64,000 nucleotides of DNA, from positions 1-64,000 of the forward strand of contig CADCGB010000007.1 in the NCBI GenBank assembly GCA_902800815.1. Reading direction: 5' to 3'. A program made the translations under genes and the position numbers. Positions 48,600 to 56,623 of the stretch are shown here, piece by piece (the first letter of the stretch is position 1; the number at the start of each line of letters is the position of its first letter). The notes under the pieces are model-generated. The model ran no database searches. It was not told the DNA's origin and was given only the letters and a program-made list of their open reading frames with translations. The DNA is from Fibrobacter succinogenes (GTDB taxonomy: Bacteria; Fibrobacterota; Fibrobacteria; Fibrobacterales; Fibrobacteraceae).

Positions 48600-49307
48600 A
48601 TGAGGAGAACATTAGCCATACTCGCACTTCTTGCCTTCAATGCCCATGCGGTTGACTGCATTCGACCGATGTTCGAATACTTCGCCTCGCACTACAGGAC
48701 GGAGGTCCTGAACCTCTACATACTTCCCGGCCGCATGAACCCGGACAGTCTCCATCAGCAGCAAAAATCCCAGGTCAGCACCATCAAGTACCACTGGACA
48801 CAAAACCACCTGGACAGCCTGACCTTCACTCACGGCTGCCAGGATAAAGTCCATAGGGGGACCGCAAAGGTCGACTGGAAAGTCGATTCCGCCAGGGTAG
48901 GCAAGCTCATGAGATACGACTGGATTTACCCGGACAAAAGCGACAACTTCACGGTCTTCCGCGGAAAGGATTCCGTCGCCATCGTCATAGACGAAGAGCA
49001 GACCCACAGCTATTACATCAAGAACGACACCATCCGCGAGAGCAACAACTATATTCCCAGGGATTGGGTTATCTATCGTGACCCGACCAACGAAAGCAGG
49101 TGCTACCAGGCCAACGGGAAAGAAAAGCGCTACGGAAACGGAAGCGCATCAAAGGTGGGGTCCGAGATCTACACCACCTACGAATTCGAGAAGAAGGGCA
49201 ACACCCTAATCCTAAAAATTACGGAACCCGACCACAACAGGTACCTCAGGCCACCTGGCCCCTGCACGGGCGGCACCAAGTACACCACCATATTCTTCAA
49301 ACAATAA
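48600..49307 (+). CDS. Secreted protein of unknown function
   Basis: The protein (235 aa) has a signal peptide (MRRTLAILALLAFNAHA) and a soluble beta-rich-looking body with four Cys. I recognise no family. TATATT lies 7 nt before the ATG, with no ribosome site. Confidence 0.65.
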   Translation: MRRTLAILALLAFNAHAVDCIRPMFEYFASHYRTEVLNLYILPGRMNPDSLHQQQKSQVSTIKYHWTQNHLDSLTFTHGCQDKVHRGTAKVDWKVDSARVGKLMRYDWIYPDKSDNFTVFRGKDSVAIVIDEEQTHSYYIKNDTIRESNNYIPRDWVIYRDPTNESRCYQANGKEKRYGNGSASKVGSEIYTTYEFEKKGNTLILKITEPDHNRYLRPPGPCTGGTKYTTIFFKQ

Positions 49308-49309
49308 AT

Positions 49310-49332
49310 GTTGGCCTTCTTCGGAGGCCAAC
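49310..49332 (+). terminator. Hairpin after the secreted protein gene
   Basis: GTTGGCCT and AGGCCAAC form an 8-bp perfect stem with a 7-nt loop, 3 nt after the stop. No T-run follows, so efficiency is uncertain. Confidence 0.45.
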
Positions 49333-49393
49333 GTTATTCACACGAAATCCACATCTATCAAAAAGTTATTAACGGATATTTTAAAAAAGTGAA

Positions 49394-49424
49394 AGGGCGC
49401 CGTTGTCGGCGTTCTCTTTTTTTT
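49394..49424 (+). terminator. Intrinsic terminator upstream of rsmG
   Basis: AGGGCGCCG and CGGCGTTCT (two wobble pairs) enclose TTGT and are followed by eight T. It excludes rsmG starts upstream of it. Confidence 0.8.
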
Positions 49425-49439
49425 GTGAGATATACTAAA

Positions 49440-50105
49440 TTGTTCCACGTGAAACGTTCATACAGAACAAACATAGAGCAGCAGAATCTTCTGAACCAGT
49501 TCCTGAAGGAGTACGTTCACTTCGAGTTGTCCAATGAGCAAATGGACAAGCTCTATGGCTTTGCCGACCTGGTGGTGGAGACCAAGCAGTTCGGCAACCT
49601 GATTTCGGCGAAAGATTCCGAGAAGTTCCTGAGTAGGCACATCGCCGACTCGCTCGTTCCCTATATATATATAGTTAAGGAAACGGGGATGACAGCCGGA
49701 ATGAAATGGGCGGATATGGGTGCAGGTGCAGGCTGCCCGGTTTTCCCGCTTGCCATTGCGATGCCCGAGGTCCAGTTCTATGCGGTGGAACCCCGCCACA
49801 TGCGCGTGGAGTTCATGAACTACGCGAAGGAAAAACTCGGACTCAAGAACCTGACCGTGGTGGGCAAGCGCTTCGAGACTTCGGGCCTTGCCGACCTGGA
49901 CTTCATCAGCTGCCGTGCCCTCTCAACTTTCGAAAACGACTGGGAACGTGCGCAGCCCGCCCTCAAGAAGGGTGGACTTTTCCTCACATTAAAAAGTTTC
50001 AATAGCATTTCACACCTGGAAAACGACCCGGCAGTCAATATCTGGAAATATAACCTGCCGAACGAAGAACAGGATTACGCCTTAGTCACTCGAGGTAATA
50101 AATGA
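49440..50105 (+). CDS. rsmG: 16S rRNA m7G527 methyltransferase RsmG
   Basis: The protein (about 221 aa) has the RsmG/GidB fold: FLSRHIADSL, WADMGAGAGCPVFPLAI (SAM site), AVEPRHMRVEF, ISCRALSTFE. It methylates G527 in 16S rRNA. I take the TTG at 49440 as start, giving MFHVKRS, a common RsmG beginning; GTG at 49449 is the alternative. A parS-like site overlaps these first codons. It overlaps parA by 4 nt (ATGA) and heads the rsmG-parA-parB operon. Confidence 0.9.
   Translation: MFHVKRSYRTNIEQQNLLNQFLKEYVHFELSNEQMDKLYGFADLVVETKQFGNLISAKDSEKFLSRHIADSLVPYIYIVKETGMTAGMKWADMGAGAGCPVFPLAIAMPEVQFYAVEPRHMRVEFMNYAKEKLGLKNLTVVGKRFETSGLADLDFISCRALSTFENDWERAQPALKKGGLFLTLKSFNSISHLENDPAVNIWKYNLPNEEQDYALVTRGNK
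49441..49456. promoter_or_regulatory. parS-like site overlapping the rsmG start
   Basis: TGTTCCACGTGAAACG differs from parS at two positions and encodes the FHVKR codons of RsmG. Confidence 0.75.
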
Positions 50106-50887
50106 GTAAAGTGATAGCAGTATGCAACCAGAAGGGCGGCGTGGGCAAGACCACGACTGCCGTGAACCTGGCTGCAAGTTTTGCCGCCCTGGAGAAGAAG
50201 ACTCTCCTTATCGACATGGACCCGCAGGGGAACGCGTCGCAGGGTCTCGGCTTCAACGAATCCCAGGAAGTGGATATCCACGAAGTTCTTGACCTGGCGG
50301 AAAATCCGGACAACATGACGCTCGAGAACATCGCGCCCGCCGTCATGGATACAAGCCTCGACTACCTGAAGGTCATCACCTCTGGCCCGGACCTCGCCGT
50401 CATGGAAATCGAACTGGTGAACGCGATGAGCCGCGAACACAGGCTCGAACGAATCATCAACGTGCTCAAGAACGAATACGAGTTCATCATTATCGACGCA
50501 CCCCCGAGCCTGAACCTGCTCACGCTGAACGTGCTCACCGCCGCGACGAGCGTGCTTATCCCTATCCAGTGCGAATATTACGCCCTGCAGGGTATGACCG
50601 AACTTTTCAAGACCATCCGTGAAGTGCAGAAAAACCTGAACGCGAACCTCAAGATCGAGGGCGCCCTCCTCACGATGTACTCCTCGAACCTGAGCCTCTC
50701 GAAGCAGGTCGCCGCCGAAGTCCGCGAGAACCTCTCCGACACGGTATTCCAGACGATGATTCCGAGAAACGTCCGCCTGAGCGAAGCCCCTAGCCACGGA
50801 AAGCCGGTCATCCTGTACGACGTGCAGAGCACCGGTTCGCAGGCATACATGAAACTCGCCGAAGAAATTCTGAACAAGGGTAAGTAA
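50102..50887 (+). CDS. parA: Chromosome partition ATPase ParA (Soj)
   Basis: The protein (261 aa) has the deviant Walker A KGGVGKTT (Lys11, Lys16), DMDPQGNAS and DAPPSLNLLT. ParA moves ParB-parS complexes apart using ATP-dependent nucleoid binding. It lacks an N-terminal DNA-binding extension, as expected of chromosomal ParA. Start and stop overlap both neighbours by a few bases. Confidence 0.96.
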   Translation: MSKVIAVCNQKGGVGKTTTAVNLAASFAALEKKTLLIDMDPQGNASQGLGFNESQEVDIHEVLDLAENPDNMTLENIAPAVMDTSLDYLKVITSGPDLAVMEIELVNAMSREHRLERIINVLKNEYEFIIIDAPPSLNLLTLNVLTAATSVLIPIQCEYYALQGMTELFKTIREVQKNLNANLKIEGALLTMYSSNLSLSKQVAAEVRENLSDTVFQTMIPRNVRLSEAPSHGKPVILYDVQSTGSQAYMKLAEEILNKGK

Positions 50888-51870
50888 TGGGTAAAAAATC
50901 TTTCGCACTGGGTCGCGGTCTCGCCGCCATCATGAAGGACCACGACATCAATTTTAAAGGTGAACAGGCGAACACTATCAACAATTCTGCCGAAACTGCC
51001 GAGAAGTTCGATAAGATTGTTGAAATCTCTATTGACCTTATCGACCCGAACCCGTACCAGCCGCGCAAGGCGTTCGACGACGAAGGGCTTTCCGAACTCG
51101 CCGACTCCATCAAGCAACAGGGTCTTATCCAGCCGATCGCTCTCCGCAAGGTGGGCGACCGCTACCAGATCATCAGCGGCGAACGCCGTACCCGTGCAAC
51201 CAAGATTGCAGGCCTATCCACAATCAAGGCGCAAGTCTTCGAGGACCTCGACGACAAGGCGATGGCGGAATGGGCACTTATCGAGAATATCCAGCGCGTC
51301 GACCTGAATCCGGTCGAAATTGCACGTTCTTATCAACAATTGATCGATAAGCACGGCTACAAGCACGAAGATTTGGCCAAGATTGTGAGTAAGTCGCGCT
51401 CCGCAATTACCAACAGCCTGCGCCTCCTCAAGCTCCCGGAACAGGTGCTTTTGTGGATAGAGGAAGGAAAGTTGAACAGCGGCGCCGCCCGTGCACTCTG
51501 CAGCGACAAGATCGGCGACCCCGAATCGCTCGCGGAACGCATTATCGAGGAAGGCCTGAACGTGCGCCAGATCGAGGCGATTATCCGCGGTGACGACGAT
51601 GGTTCGACTAATTCGACAGGCTCATCAACCGGCTCACCAACCGAAAACGACAAGGTCCCTGAGCCTGCCGAAGGGCCCGAGACGCCCGCAAAGCCCAAGC
51701 CGGAACTGAGCGCCGACATGAAACAGTTCGAGTCCAGGCTCGAGACGTTCTTCGGCACGAAGGTGCAACTCAACCCGAGCAACTCCGGCAAGCCGGAAGG
51801 CACCATCGTCATCAAGTACTACAGCATGGACGACCTGACCCGCATCCAGGAAATCATGGAAAACCGCTAG
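50887..51870 (+). CDS. parB: Chromosome partition protein ParB (Spo0J)
   Basis: The protein (327 aa) has an N-terminal ParA-interacting start (KSFALGRGLAAIM), the ParB/CTPase domain with NPYQPRKAF and GERRTR at 98-103, a helix-turn-helix (HEDLAKIVSKSRSAITNSLR), a Ser/Thr/Pro-rich linker and a dimerisation end. ParB binds parS, uses CTP to slide, and works with ParA. Its start overlaps the parA stop (TAATG). Confidence 0.96.
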   Translation: MGKKSFALGRGLAAIMKDHDINFKGEQANTINNSAETAEKFDKIVEISIDLIDPNPYQPRKAFDDEGLSELADSIKQQGLIQPIALRKVGDRYQIISGERRTRATKIAGLSTIKAQVFEDLDDKAMAEWALIENIQRVDLNPVEIARSYQQLIDKHGYKHEDLAKIVSKSRSAITNSLRLLKLPEQVLLWIEEGKLNSGAARALCSDKIGDPESLAERIIEEGLNVRQIEAIIRGDDDGSTNSTGSSTGSPTENDKVPEPAEGPETPAKPKPELSADMKQFESRLETFFGTKVQLNPSNSGKPEGTIVIKYYSMDDLTRIQEIMENR

Positions 51871-51877
51871 GCAGCTC

Positions 51878-52675
51878 ATGAAAAAGAAGTACTACACAGT
51901 ACAGATTATCCCGGAAGACTCGCATGAAATCAAAAAGTTCAAGGTTTCGACGCGTTGGTTCCTCTTTGGGAAGATTTTCCTGATAATTTTCATCATTGTT
52001 CTCGGTGCATTCTGCTTTCATCTGGCAAAAATCAACCGGATTGTCGCAACTTACGAGAAAATCCGCGTGGTCAATGCCCAACTTATCAAGAAAGACAAGA
52101 ACTACGAGGAAATGTTTGAGCGTCTTGACTCCCTCTGGATACTGGAACAGCGTATCCAGAACATATTCGAGACGTTTATCGAGAATGATTCCAACAAAAT
52201 CAACAGTATTATAGACAGGAACAGGTTCGCGCACTCGCCGTCCGAGAAAAACGAAATCGATTTCGAGGGACACGGGTGGAAAACCCTCGAGGAAAAGTTA
52301 AAACTCGAGAAAATTCCGGATATCGTGCCTGTCGTGGGTATCGTGAGCAAGAAGTTCGACGAGGACGGAAACCATCTGGGGATAGACTTCTCGGCCAACC
52401 CGGGTAACCCGGTCTTTGCGACCGGAACGGGTACCGTTGAATTTGCAGGCAAGAAGGGCGAACTCGGCAACACCATCGAGATCAACCACGGGAACGGCTA
52501 CGTTACTACCTACTCTCACCTAATGAACATCAAGACGAGGAAGGGCAGTCCGGTCCACAAGGGCGACATCATCGGATCGGTGGGGGCCACGGGTACCACG
52601 AACGGACCGCACCTGCATTATACTATTATTAAAGACGGGGTCCCGCAGGACCCGGAAACCTATATCAACTACTAA
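51878..52675 (+). CDS. M23-family peptidoglycan endopeptidase
   Basis: The protein (265 aa) has one N-terminal membrane helix (about 28-50), a coiled-coil stretch and a C-terminal LytM domain with HLGIDFSA and HLHY zinc ligands. It would cut peptide cross-links in the periplasm. Its place between parB and a bactofilin gene is a recurrent one for bactofilin-associated M23 enzymes that shape the cell. Confidence 0.92.
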   Translation: MKKKYYTVQIIPEDSHEIKKFKVSTRWFLFGKIFLIIFIIVLGAFCFHLAKINRIVATYEKIRVVNAQLIKKDKNYEEMFERLDSLWILEQRIQNIFETFIENDSNKINSIIDRNRFAHSPSEKNEIDFEGHGWKTLEEKLKLEKIPDIVPVVGIVSKKFDEDGNHLGIDFSANPGNPVFATGTGTVEFAGKKGELGNTIEINHGNGYVTTYSHLMNIKTRKGSPVHKGDIIGSVGATGTTNGPHLHYTIIKDGVPQDPETYINY

Positions 52676-52685
52676 GAGGTTAAAA

Positions 52686-53060
52686 ATGGCTACAAAAGGC
52701 GAACAGGAAATTACCCAGATTGGCGGAAGCATCACCATCAAGGGCGATATCAGCGGCAAGAGCGACGTGCGTGTCGCCGGCAACGTGAACGGCAGCATCA
52801 ATATCGAAGGTGAACTCATCATCGAGCGCAGCGGCTACATCGAAGGCGAAATTAAGGCTACCAACGCCGTTGTCGCCGGTAGCGTGAAGGGTAACATCGA
52901 TGTTTCCGAAAAGCTCATCCTCGAGAGCTCTTCCAAGTTCGTGGGCAACATCAAGACCAAGCAGCTTATTATCCAGGAAGGCGCTATGTTCCAGGGCAAC
53001 TGCCAGATGGGTGTCCCGACACAGGCTGCAGCACCTGCAAAGAAAGAGGAAAAGGCCTAA
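52686..53060 (+). CDS. Bactofilin
   Basis: The protein (124 aa) is a short beta-helix of the bactofilin family: GGSITIKGDISGKSDVRVAG, NGSINIEGELII, YIEGEIKATNAVVAG, VKGNIDVSEKLIL. Bactofilins polymerise without nucleotide and recruit cell-wall enzymes and ParABS. TAAGAGG precedes the ATG. Ala/Lys/Glu-rich tail. Confidence 0.93.
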   Translation: MATKGEQEITQIGGSITIKGDISGKSDVRVAGNVNGSINIEGELIIERSGYIEGEIKATNAVVAGSVKGNIDVSEKLILESSSKFVGNIKTKQLIIQEGAMFQGNCQMGVPTQAAAPAKKEEKA

Positions 53061-53065
53061 TTCAC

Positions 53066-53119
53066 CACCATATCATAATTCTCTATTTATTTATATAAAT
53101 AGTACTAATTATGATGGTG
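53066..53119. other. Long hairpin after the bactofilin gene
   Basis: Outer arms CACCAT..CATAATT and AATTATGATGGTG (13 bp, 2-nt bulge) enclose an inner 8-bp stem CTATTTAT/ATAAATAG. There is no T-run. It may end the operon or protect its 3' end. Confidence 0.55.
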
Positions 53120-53120
53120 T

Positions 53121-53412
53121 TCATAGTGGATAAAAATTCAGGGCAAAACTTATAACTTTATGAGAGGCAAAAGGTTACATAGGAATGTTGAAGGTTGAGA
53201 AATGTTGAAAAGTCGATAGTCTCTCAACTTTTTTCAATGTTCACAGGTGTTGAAACCTACTTTTCAATGGCTGTGAACAACTATTAACCACCTCCATATT
53301 GAAGGGTCCTGAAACTTGCACATTTGTGGATATGCGAAATATCACACTTAATGCATATAAATTCTTTTTTTCTTGTTTTCGCGGGATGTAATATTTTATA
53401 TTAAAGGCACTA
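53121..53412. other. Structured intergenic region, no gene seen
   Basis: Contains a nested hairpin at 53239-53278 (GTTCACAG/CTGTGAAC outside, TTGAAA/TTTCAA inside), another 7-bp repeat at 53194-53228, and a 9-base complement between 53205-53213 and 53259-53267. A TATATT box at 53397-53402 is 10 nt before the next ATG. Confidence 0.5.
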
Positions 53413-54144
53413 ATGTCGTCTAAAGTATTGAAGATAGGTCAGATAACGGATATCCATATCGGTGAGGATGAAAACCTTGTCCAAGGGATCGATGTTCGCA
53501 AGAACTTCCTTACCGCGCTGAATTCCGAGTCCATGAAGGATCTTGACCTCCTTGTGCTTTCGGGCGACCTCGCAAACGAGAATGCCGAACCGGGCGCCTA
53601 CCGCTTTATCGCGGACCAGATCAAGGGCGTAAAGTGCCCTGTGTGCATAATTCCCGGCAACCATGACAGCCTCGACGTGATGGTAAAGTTCTTCGACATG
53701 CCCGTGAAGAACGGCAAGTGCTATTTCCGCTACGACCTCGAGGGCAAGTCCATTTTCTTCTTGGATAGTGCAGTCGGTGAAGTTTCACGCGACCAGCTTG
53801 ACTGGCTCGAGGAAGAGGTCCCGAAAATTGACGGTGAAGTTATACTGTTTATGCACCATCCGCCCTGCTTTTGCGGGCACAAGTTCATGGACCTGCATTA
53901 CCACCTGAGGAACATGGTGGAGGTACAGCAGACCCTCTCGAAGTTCAAGAACCTGAACCATGTTTACTGCGGGCACTATCACAGCGAGCACCAGATGAAG
54001 TTCTCGCACATTCACGTGCACGCCGCTCCGCCTACGCAGATGCAGATTGACGCCGACAGGCCGTACTTCAAGCTGAAGAGTACCGAGCCCGGTTGGCAGG
54101 TTATTTACTGGGGCGATACCGTCAAAACCGAGGTGCATTACTAG
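53413..54144 (+). CDS. Calcineurin-like metallophosphoesterase
   Basis: The protein (243 aa) has the dimetal motifs TDIHIG, LSGDLANE, PGNHDS, MHHPP and CGHYHSEH. It is of the length and order of CpdA-type cyclic-nucleotide phosphodiesterases, but the substrate cannot be fixed. Confidence 0.9.
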   Translation: MSSKVLKIGQITDIHIGEDENLVQGIDVRKNFLTALNSESMKDLDLLVLSGDLANENAEPGAYRFIADQIKGVKCPVCIIPGNHDSLDVMVKFFDMPVKNGKCYFRYDLEGKSIFFLDSAVGEVSRDQLDWLEEEVPKIDGEVILFMHHPPCFCGHKFMDLHYHLRNMVEVQQTLSKFKNLNHVYCGHYHSEHQMKFSHIHVHAAPPTQMQIDADRPYFKLKSTEPGWQVIYWGDTVKTEVHY

Positions 54145-54158
54145 TTTTTTTCGGGAAA

Positions 54159-54191
54159 TCCCTTGAAAATGCTCGATTACTATGCTATATT
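54159..54191 (+). promoter_or_regulatory. Promoter of the tRNA gene
   Basis: TTGAAA and TATATT (the latter at 54186-54191, continuing as TATATTTG) are 17 bp apart, with the -10 box 11 nt before the mature tRNA 5' end. Confidence 0.7.
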
Positions 54192-54202
54192 TGCCCCTAC
54201 AT

Positions 54203-54274
54203 GGCGGTTTAGCTCAGTGGTAGAGCACTGGAATCATAATCCATTGGTCCGGGGTTCAAATCCCTGAACCGCTA
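54203..54274 (+). tRNA. tRNA with CAT anticodon (elongator Met or Ile2)
   Basis: A cloverleaf can be drawn: acceptor GGCGGTT/AACCGCT, D arm GCTC..GAGC, anticodon loop ATCATAA, T loop TTCAAAT. CCA is not encoded. G1 and the lack of a C1-A72 mismatch exclude initiator tRNA. The anticodon stem has one mismatch at its top pair. CAT could be elongator Met or the lysidine-modified Ile tRNA; Met is more likely. Confidence 0.85.
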
Positions 54275-54293
54275 TTAAAAAAAAGAGGCGCAT

Positions 54294-54719
54294 ATGTCGA
54301 AACGAATTCTCGCAATTTCAATTCTGGCTATCGCCTCTTTTTTTGTTGCCTGTAACGACGACGATGCCAACATGCCGCAGATGCAGCAGGTGCAGTCGAA
54401 CCTCCCGAAATCCGTACCCATAGTGAACGTTGACCCGTTCACCGCCCCTGCAGAGCCCGTGGTGACGCAGGACCAGGCGAACAAGTACGTGAAGGCGAGT
54501 GCCGCCCTCGTGGAACTCGGCGTGAGCTGGTCCAAGAAGATCGAGGAAGCGAAGGAAGGCGAGAAGGTCCAGATTCTCGATGCCTACAACGTGGCCCGCG
54601 ACCAGCTGTGCGCGCGCATCGGCCTCAAGGGCATTGCCGAATACAACTGGATTACCGAGGTTGCGCTCCCCAACCCGCGCAATATCCCGTTCTTCGAGGC
54701 TGCCGGCCTCAAGAGATAG
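54294..54719 (+). CDS. Small lipoprotein of unknown function
   Basis: The protein (141 aa) has a lipoprotein signal ending FFVAC-ND, a Pro-rich stretch and a helical domain (YVKASAALVELGVSWSKKIEE). It starts 19 nt after the tRNA and probably shares its transcript. AGAGG precedes the ATG. Confidence 0.65.
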   Translation: MSKRILAISILAIASFFVACNDDDANMPQMQQVQSNLPKSVPIVNVDPFTAPAEPVVTQDQANKYVKASAALVELGVSWSKKIEEAKEGEKVQILDAYNVARDQLCARIGLKGIAEYNWITEVALPNPRNIPFFEAAGLKR

Positions 54720-54742
54720 CGTCGGAAAAATAATTGTAGAAG

Positions 54743-54768
54743 ACCGCCCGCTGGGGCGGTTTTTTTTA
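54743..54768 (+). terminator. Intrinsic terminator after the lipoprotein gene
   Basis: ACCGCCC and GGGCGGT enclose GCTG and are followed by eight T. Confidence 0.9.
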
Positions 54769-54802
54769 TAGATATATGTTGTCAGTTTTACCGGAGGCCT
54801 GA

Positions 54803-56584
54803 ATGACAATCCGTATTGCCCTAAACCCGAACACGAATTCGCGTGCCGAGCGCGTACTGTACCGCATGGCGGAAATGCTCCCGGGTGAATGGGACGTGTG
54901 GATGAACCGCGTGCTGAACTTTACCGGAGCGAAGACGGGGCACGTGAACAGGGAAGCGGACTGCATTTTCTATCACCGCAAGTACGGCCTGCTCATTGTG
55001 GAATGCAAGAGCGGAAAAATTAGTACCAGGTATAACGAGGAAAGGAAGCGCGTAGACTGGTTCCAGAACGACACACTCATGGACGATGCCAAGGTACCGA
55101 CCGTGCAGGTGGGTACGCTGGTTGCGCCGGTACATGAATACCTGAAGGAGATGTTCCCGGAAAACGAGAAGGGTGTCCCGTACAGTGTGCGTGTTCAGTG
55201 GGCGGTGTGCTTTAGCGACATGGATACCATGGAAGGGATTCCGGGTGACGAGATCAAGCGTAAGCGCGCATTGCTGCGTCCCGACCTGCTCAATGCGGAG
55301 CACTTTGAAAAGCGTTTGATCGAGATTCTCGAGATGCCGGAGAATGCGCACAGTGGAAGGTCGTTCTCTAACGACTACTTGGATGAGGAATCGCTGTACA
55401 AGTTGCGCTCGTTCCTGGACGGGCAGGGCGGCATGCCCGACGAGACAGAAATACTCAAGGGCGAGCAGGAATTTTTCGAGGAGGCGACGGAGACGCAGCG
55501 CATGATGATGGATTCCATCTCGCGTAACCTGCGCATGCGCATTGAAGGTGTCGCCGGTTCCGGAAAGTCGCACATGGTGGTGTGGGAGGCGCTCCGGCTT
55601 GCGCGCCTGAACAAGAACGTGGCGATTGTCTGCTATAACGACCTGCTTGCGACAGAACTGAAGGAAGTCGTGAAGAAGGTGTTCGATGCGGACCGCGAAA
55701 TTGTGGAAGAGGAATACGAGTACGATGGCGGCAAGAGTTACGGCCGCATCGACGTGCTTGCCTACTTTGACTGGTGCGAGAAGTATGCACATGCGGCGAA
55801 GATCAAGGTGAAGAAGCCTGCTGCGGAAAAGGATAAACAGGAATACTACGAGAAGGTATTGCCAAAGGCTTTCGTGGATGCGCAGAAGATGCTGCGCGAC
55901 AAGAAGAAAACTCGCGAGAAGTTCTTTTACGATGCGGTAATCGTTGACGAGGGTCAGGACTTCTTGAGTGGCTGGGTAGACAGCTTTATTAGCTTGTTGA
56001 AGAATAGCGAACAGGGAATAGTCCGGTTCTTTTACGACAGTGCGCAGCGCCTGTATGCGCGTGACGGTATATATAATCCGCAGGTCACGGCGATGCCTGT
56101 GATGGTGCTGAACAGGGGATTCCGCTGCACCCGAAAGATTCTCGAGTGGGTGTACAAGAACACGAACATCAGGATCACTCCCTTCAAGAATACCAAGACA
56201 GGCTCGCCCGTCAAGGAGTTCTATTACAGCGACCCTGCAGACCAGGTGGCAATGCTCAGCACGCGCCTAGACGAGATTCTGGAAAAGTTCAAGTTCAAGC
56301 CTTCGGAAATACTCGTGGTGTCGATGAGGAGCAAGGCAAGTTCTGCACTCAAGAATATCAAGGATGAACGTTTCGTGTGGAATGCAAACGGCGACAAGAC
56401 TCTCGTTGAAGATAAAGTAAATATCGTGAGCGCATTCCGCATCAAGGGTCTTGACGCTACTGCCGTGATTCTTGTTGATTTGGAGGAGCCCAGCGAAGCC
56501 GACCGTCACGGCGACTTTAAGCGGCGCCTGCTTGTGGCCGCAACGCGCGCGAAATCGCTCCTTACCGTGTTCAAGAAGAAGTAG
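54803..56584 (+). CDS. NERD-domain UvrD/Rep-like helicase
   Basis: The protein (593 aa) has an N-terminal NERD nuclease-related domain (about 10-120) with ADCIFYH and LLIVECKSG, which keeps D and E-x-K of the nuclease core. An SF1 helicase follows: GVAGSGKSH with Lys255, DEGQD at 382-386, RGFRCTRK, FRIKGLDA and VAATRAKS. NERD helicases are found in defence islands and plasmids. No partner gene is evident. GGAGG precedes the ATG. Confidence 0.85.
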   Translation: MTIRIALNPNTNSRAERVLYRMAEMLPGEWDVWMNRVLNFTGAKTGHVNREADCIFYHRKYGLLIVECKSGKISTRYNEERKRVDWFQNDTLMDDAKVPTVQVGTLVAPVHEYLKEMFPENEKGVPYSVRVQWAVCFSDMDTMEGIPGDEIKRKRALLRPDLLNAEHFEKRLIEILEMPENAHSGRSFSNDYLDEESLYKLRSFLDGQGGMPDETEILKGEQEFFEEATETQRMMMDSISRNLRMRIEGVAGSGKSHMVVWEALRLARLNKNVAIVCYNDLLATELKEVVKKVFDADREIVEEEYEYDGGKSYGRIDVLAYFDWCEKYAHAAKIKVKKPAAEKDKQEYYEKVLPKAFVDAQKMLRDKKKTREKFFYDAVIVDEGQDFLSGWVDSFISLLKNSEQGIVRFFYDSAQRLYARDGIYNPQVTAMPVMVLNRGFRCTRKILEWVYKNTNIRITPFKNTKTGSPVKEFYYSDPADQVAMLSTRLDEILEKFKFKPSEILVVSMRSKASSALKNIKDERFVWNANGDKTLVEDKVNIVSAFRIKGLDATAVILVDLEEPSEADRHGDFKRRLLVAATRAKSLLTVFKKK

Positions 56585-56623
56585 TACTGCGAATACTGCG
56601 CGCGGATTGCGCACAGTTATAAA

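Noticed and set aside
49308..49439. An N-terminal extension of RsmG starting at 49308
   Set aside because: It would span an intrinsic terminator with eight T and has no similarity to RsmG.
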